Source: Fasciolopsis buskii (lineage: Eukaryota; Platyhelminthes; Trematoda; Plagiorchiida; Fasciolidae). Taken from it: a stretch of DNA of 64,000 nucleotides. This document shows, one piece after another, positions 60,776-64,000 of this stretch. A model generated the notes under the pieces. That model saw nothing but the letters and a program-made list of their open reading frames with translations. It did not search any database and was not told the origin of the DNA. The stretch covers positions 1 through 64,000 of the forward strand of contig LUCM01008738.1 of NCBI GenBank assembly GCA_008360955.1, in the 5' to 3' direction. The position numbers were made by a program, and so were the translations under genes. Each line of letters begins with the position of its first letter. Positions within the stretch are counted from its first letter, which is position 1.

Positions 60776-61659
60776 GCAATTTTGAGTTCACAAATTTCGG
60801 CTTAGTCCAAAGATGAAGGTGGCGTTGGAAAAGAAGAAGGAGAACCGGAGTCAAATGAGGCGACGTCTCGTGGACTCGTGTGAAGAACTGTTACCAGGAG
60901 CATTGGTCTATTGCCCGATTCCGCAGACCAGAATAGAGGTTGATGAAAAATGACGGTGCTCAGCTGTTTTCGGTTGTCAATATGCATTGCAAAAGTCAGT
61001 TCATATCAGATGCCAATAAAAATACTGTCTATTCGTGAGTCCGCTTTGTATGGTTTTGGCAGAGGAATTTCGGGATGGAGCAAGAGGAAGCCAGTTCAAA
61101 ATGGTGCACGTGAACTAATGAGCTACAGCGCTGTTTACCACAACAGTGCTAGTGAGTTCGGCTGACCGAGTGCTGGCCACCCAACCTGAAAAACACCGTT
61201 TGAGGGTGAACGCAGGTGTTTTCCGCCAACCTAGTTGCACCTGCACACCGCTGCAGCCGAGCTGCCCGCCCGATGTGCGCCGGCCAAAGCGGCGGATATG
61301 ACCGCACCCCGCACTATTGTGGTAACGCCGGCGTACTCGTGGTGTGGTGGAAGGAATTCAGACGTGGTAGGGTAAGGGAGACATCGTCTTTCCAGGATCG
61401 GATAATCGCCAGAGCATGGGTAAGTGCTTCCATCCGAGCAGGACTATAAGGCTTGGAAGAGAGAAAAAGACGGACGGCAGTCTAACCTAGCTGCCAGCTG
61501 CGGAATAAGAAGCGAACCATCTTACAAGCAGCTCAGAGAAGGAAGTTAATAGGGCGCATAGTGCAATTCAAAATATATGGACGGTGACCGAGGAATCCGG
61601 GTTTTCATTTTATGTACATATATATATTTAAATAAGTGGGCTGGTTAGTCTAATGTGTG
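60776..61659. other. Unidentified stretch with a GC-rich island
   Basis: The part at 61140-61480 is the most GC-rich of the window (for example CCGCTGCAGCCGAGCTGCCC) and carries a 77-codon frame with no known motif. It may be the head or leader of a repeat element. A short TATATA run lies near 61620. Confidence 0.35.
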
Positions 61660-61750
61660 GATCGTCTGCGCTATGAGTTAACAGAGTGAACCGGTATTTG
61701 GTAGGATCGTCAACACTGCGAGTAAGGAGAATGAGCCGGTATTTAATAGG
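61660..61750 (+). repeat. Tandem duplication of a 45-bp unit
   Basis: Two adjacent copies, 61660-61704 and 61705-61750, both begin GATCGTC, contain GAGTDAVVAGARTGARCCGG-like text, and end in GGTATTT-x-x-TAG. They are diverged. Confidence 0.65.
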
Positions 61751-62539
61751 ACGGACAGGGAATAACTGCTGCTGATATAAATAATGATCAAACTACAAAG
61801 ATAGATGCACTAGGGATTGACTAAATTCCACTTGGTAATCAAGGATTATATTTCCTTCTGGCAAACCGTGCCTTTCGAAACAAGAAATGGTCGGGGCCAG
61901 TGGTTATGGTAGATGTAAGCGGTCACTATGAGGAGAGAAGATACCACATAGGACTCTATATTCGCAGCGATAGTTTGAGGTCTGAATTGGCCAAAATGGA
62001 TAGATATCGATGAGGCATGATGAAGAAAGAATCCAAGGCACTTGCCTTATTTCGTCTGGAGGGTATCGCTTGGGTTCGTCAGAGACGAGGTAACTTATAC
62101 AGGCCAGTCATTTGCATGAAGAGAAGAGTTAATGAAAAATAAGGATAGGGATGAAAGTGAATGTTTTTATTTTAGAAGGCGGTTGCAGGTTACGGTTGCC
62201 AGACCGTTTCGGCGACGGTGTTCGAGTTAGTAAGGTGAGTGGGTGAGAGAGGGCTATGGGTGAGCTACCCTATACGCAGTTATAATGAAAAGGTTTATGG
62301 GTATGTAGTCAGACTGTTGCTCGATATGTACCATTTTTCAGGCAGAGAAACGATGAGAGGCACCTGACGTGGAACTGCACGTAATTAAGTAGCGCGCTCT
62401 GGTGTCGGAGCTCTGTTTGAGGTGGAAGAGACTAGGCTGATTCCTATTGATTTCAATAGGGGGATTTACTTTTCTTTCCCCAATGAAATAAAGGGTGACA
62501 TCAAAGCGCTTTTCAGAAGACCAATCCAGTTCCATATAC
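61751..62539. other. Region below the CR1-like element
   Basis: No gene recognised. On the minus strand this follows the C-terminus of the retroposon and may include its 3' untranslated region. I could not define a terminal repeat or poly(A) end. Confidence 0.35.
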
Positions 62540-62665
62540 TGGATTCTCAAGTGGGTATGGGTGGTATAGATTAATGAGAAACGGTACGGTATCTACTTTA
62601 CTTGCTTCGTTTTTAAATGCAATAGATAATGGTGACAGAATGCGCAGCTGATGGGGGAGTTTATT

Positions 62666-63697
62666 TCATAGTGACGAATTTCTAACAATAAAGAATTTAG
62701 CTCTAACGGAAGCTTTTGGAACAGGGAGAATTATGATAGAATCCGCATTTCGGACGGAGTACGGGAGCGAGTTTCTCTCCCGAGGGGCAGAGATGCATCT
62801 GTCCCCCGTGATAATATTGTTAAAGAGGGCCAGGAGCCATAAGAGATCTAATTTCAGCGACTCACAGAGCTCCATGTAATTTACTATTGTAGAGTAGCCA
62901 ATCAGCTGCTTCGTAAATGCACGCTGGGCGTTTTCAATCGCCACTCTGCCGCATTGCCTCATGTTAGAACAGGCTAGAGAGCAAAACTCCAGAACGGGTC
63001 TGATGTGGGTCCCAAAAAGATGTAGTTTGTTTTCTTTCAACTTCAGCGTTTGGTGTAACGGCCTCACTAATTTATTTGTTTTCGCAACCTGTGTCGGAGC
63101 ATACTCTGAGGAGTATAAGGTACAGGAATAATTTAGGCCTAGGTCCCGAATTTGGAAGCCAACGTGTATGGTTTTGGTTTGAAGCTTGAATTCTCTTGGG
63201 GATATAAGGGATTTGTACCTCACAATGCTGTTTTCTTCAGCGAAGAATTTCATCATCCAGTCGTTTGCCCAGGATTTGAGTAACACTAAGTCTTGTGATA
63301 TGTCACGTATGATGAATTCTAAAGCTTCCGGGCGAAAGGTGTACACAATTTTGATATCGTCTGCAAAAAGAAACGGGATGTCGTTTCGAATAACATCGTA
63401 AACATCATTAACGTACAACAGGAAGGGCAGGGGGTTCAGAAAGCTGCCTTGGATCATACCGCTGGACACTAATCTAGGTTCAGATATTGGGCCATTTACT
63501 TGCAGCATCTGCTTTCTAAATGACCAATAAGATGAAGACCACGACAGCATTGGATAAACAATACCGTAGGATATCATTTTACTTTGCAACCTATGGTGGG
63601 AAACTCTGACGAAAGCTTTCGTCATGTCTAAATGGAATACCACAACTGATCTCCCAGTACTCAGGGCCTCGGTGTTAGTGTTTAGGCAGTCAGTCAT
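62666..63697 (-). CDS. Reverse transcriptase segment of the CR1-like element
   Basis: An open frame of 343 codons covers RT motifs A to E. Motif A is DMTKAFVRV, where the family usually has DFSKAFD; the first Asp remains. Motif B is GMIQGSFLNPLPF. Motif C is FADD, intact. A thumb region and the conserved C-terminal block follow. The apparent Met start at 63697 is internal: the same frame continues upstream to 63734, where a TAG stops it. The end, TGA at 62666, sits where the family has Trp in WNSLP, so the protein was once longer. Copying of the element's RNA into DNA would be its role; this copy is likely inactive. Confidence 0.8.
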   Translation of the reverse strand: MTDCLNTNTEALSTGRSVVVFHLDMTKAFVRVSHHRLQSKMISYGIVYPMLSWSSSYWSFRKQMLQVNGPISEPRLVSSGMIQGSFLNPLPFLLYVNDVYDVIRNDIPFLFADDIKIVYTFRPEALEFIIRDISQDLVLLKSWANDWMMKFFAEENSIVRYKSLISPREFKLQTKTIHVGFQIRDLGLNYSCTLYSSEYAPTQVAKTNKLVRPLHQTLKLKENKLHLFGTHIRPVLEFCSLACSNMRQCGRVAIENAQRAFTKQLIGYSTIVNYMELCESLKLDLLWLLALFNNIITGDRCISAPRERNSLPYSVRNADSIIILPVPKASVRAKFFIVRNSSL

Positions 63698-63733
63698 GCA
63701 AGTAGAGCAAGGTTTCTTGCGAAGGAAGCCATG

Positions 63734-64000
63734 CTAGCCATGGTTATTGAGTTTATGTTCCAGAAGGTGGGCCATAAGACTATTCTTAATCAGGCGCTCC
63801 ATGATCTTAGAAACTATAGGGGTGTGGTTTATTGGGCGATAGTTTTCGGGGTCACAGCGCGAGCCTCTTTTGTGAGCGGGTATATTCACAGAGGTTTTCC
63901 ACTGTGACGGAAAGCTGCGGCACTGAATGAATAAGTTGAAGATGTTTATTAACAAAATTAGGATATCGCTCCCGACTAATGCAAACACAGCCTGAGGCAA
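63734..64000 (-). CDS. N-terminal RT segment of the same element, partial
   Basis: The frame enters from the right window edge (the first codon is TTG read as Leu, not a start) and carries the fingers region of the reverse transcriptase: WKTSVNIPAHKRG, DPENYRPI and SKIMERLIKNSL. It is in the same frame as 62666-63697 and separated from it by one TAG at 63734-63736, placed just before HGF. The two together were one reading frame. Confidence 0.78.
   Translation of the reverse strand: MPQAVFALVGSDILILLINIFNLFIQCRSFPSQWKTSVNIPAHKRGSRCDPENYRPINHTPIVSKIMERLIKNSLMAHLLEHKLNNHG

Larger units (their letters stand above)
62540..64000 (-). mobile_element. CR1/Jockey-like non-LTR retroposon, cut by window end
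   Basis: The reverse transcriptase region of a non-LTR element reads from the right window edge leftwards in a single frame with only two stops. Order: CRSFPSQWKTSVNIPAHKRG and NYRPI (63734-64000), HGFLRKKPCST, VVFHLDMTKAF (motif A), QGSFLNPLPFLLYVND, then FLFADDIKIVYTF, an intact FADD catalytic site. The C-terminal part has RNSSL, then after a stop NKLPHQL and further residues to about 62560, the usual WNSLP-type end. The endonuclease lies beyond the window. It is by far the least decayed element here, so it is probably the youngest. Confidence 0.88.

Noticed and set aside
63186..63401. Plus frame within the CR1-like element
   Set aside because: Shadow of the reverse transcriptase frame on the minus strand.

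Overview
The window looks like platyhelminth nuclear DNA, most likely from a tapeworm or fluke. I infer this from long introns in a metazoan gene, two Penelope-like elements with GIY-YIG endonucleases, two decayed endonuclease/reverse-transcriptase non-LTR elements of the kind common in flatworms, and tRNA-derived short repeats. There are no operons, bacterial signals, CRISPR arrays or phage genes. Most open frames in the window are chance frames. At this base composition, frames of up to about 140 codons are expected by chance, so I did not use length alone as evidence.

The main content is one split gene on the minus strand. It encodes a PX-PH type phospholipase D (PLD1/PLD2 family). I found eight exons, in transcript order: 55158-54873 (start of PX), 54147-53867 (rest of PX), 48642-48503 (PX-PH linker), 30207-29962 (PH core), 28332-28180 (end of PH), 26360-26198 (start of catalytic domain), 5651-5541 and 3927-3800 (first HKD motif, intact). 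All have GT/AG borders and the reading phase agrees at each of the seven joins. Together they give about 500 residues and the gene covers more than 51 kb. The second HKD motif and the C-terminus were not found and probably lie before position 1. The first exon(s) upstream of PX were also not found.

The introns are filled with decayed mobile DNA. The 20.5-kb intron (5652-26197) holds a Penelope-like element (20852-22815, +), an endonuclease/RT retroposon (23085-25465, +) and a broken exostosin-like (EXTL3-type) gene fragment (20020-20500, -). The 18.3-kb intron (30208-48502) holds a second endonuclease/RT retroposon (45085-47870, +), a tRNA-like repeat and simple repeats. Short tRNA-derived repeats sit near 3.1, 4.8, 30.3 and 41.5 kb.

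Upstream of the first PLD exon found (56-64 kb) the DNA is repeats only: a second Penelope-like element (56480-57955, -), a purine-rich stretch with diverged duplicated units (58.4-60.8 kb), a 45-bp tandem duplication (61660-61750), and a CR1/Jockey-like retroposon running off the right edge (62540-64000, -). The last is the best preserved element, with an intact FADD motif but two in-frame stops.

I found no convincing previously undescribed system. The most useful results are the reconstructed PLD exon chain with its lineage-specific changes near the active site, and the exostosin-like fragment inside its largest intron.
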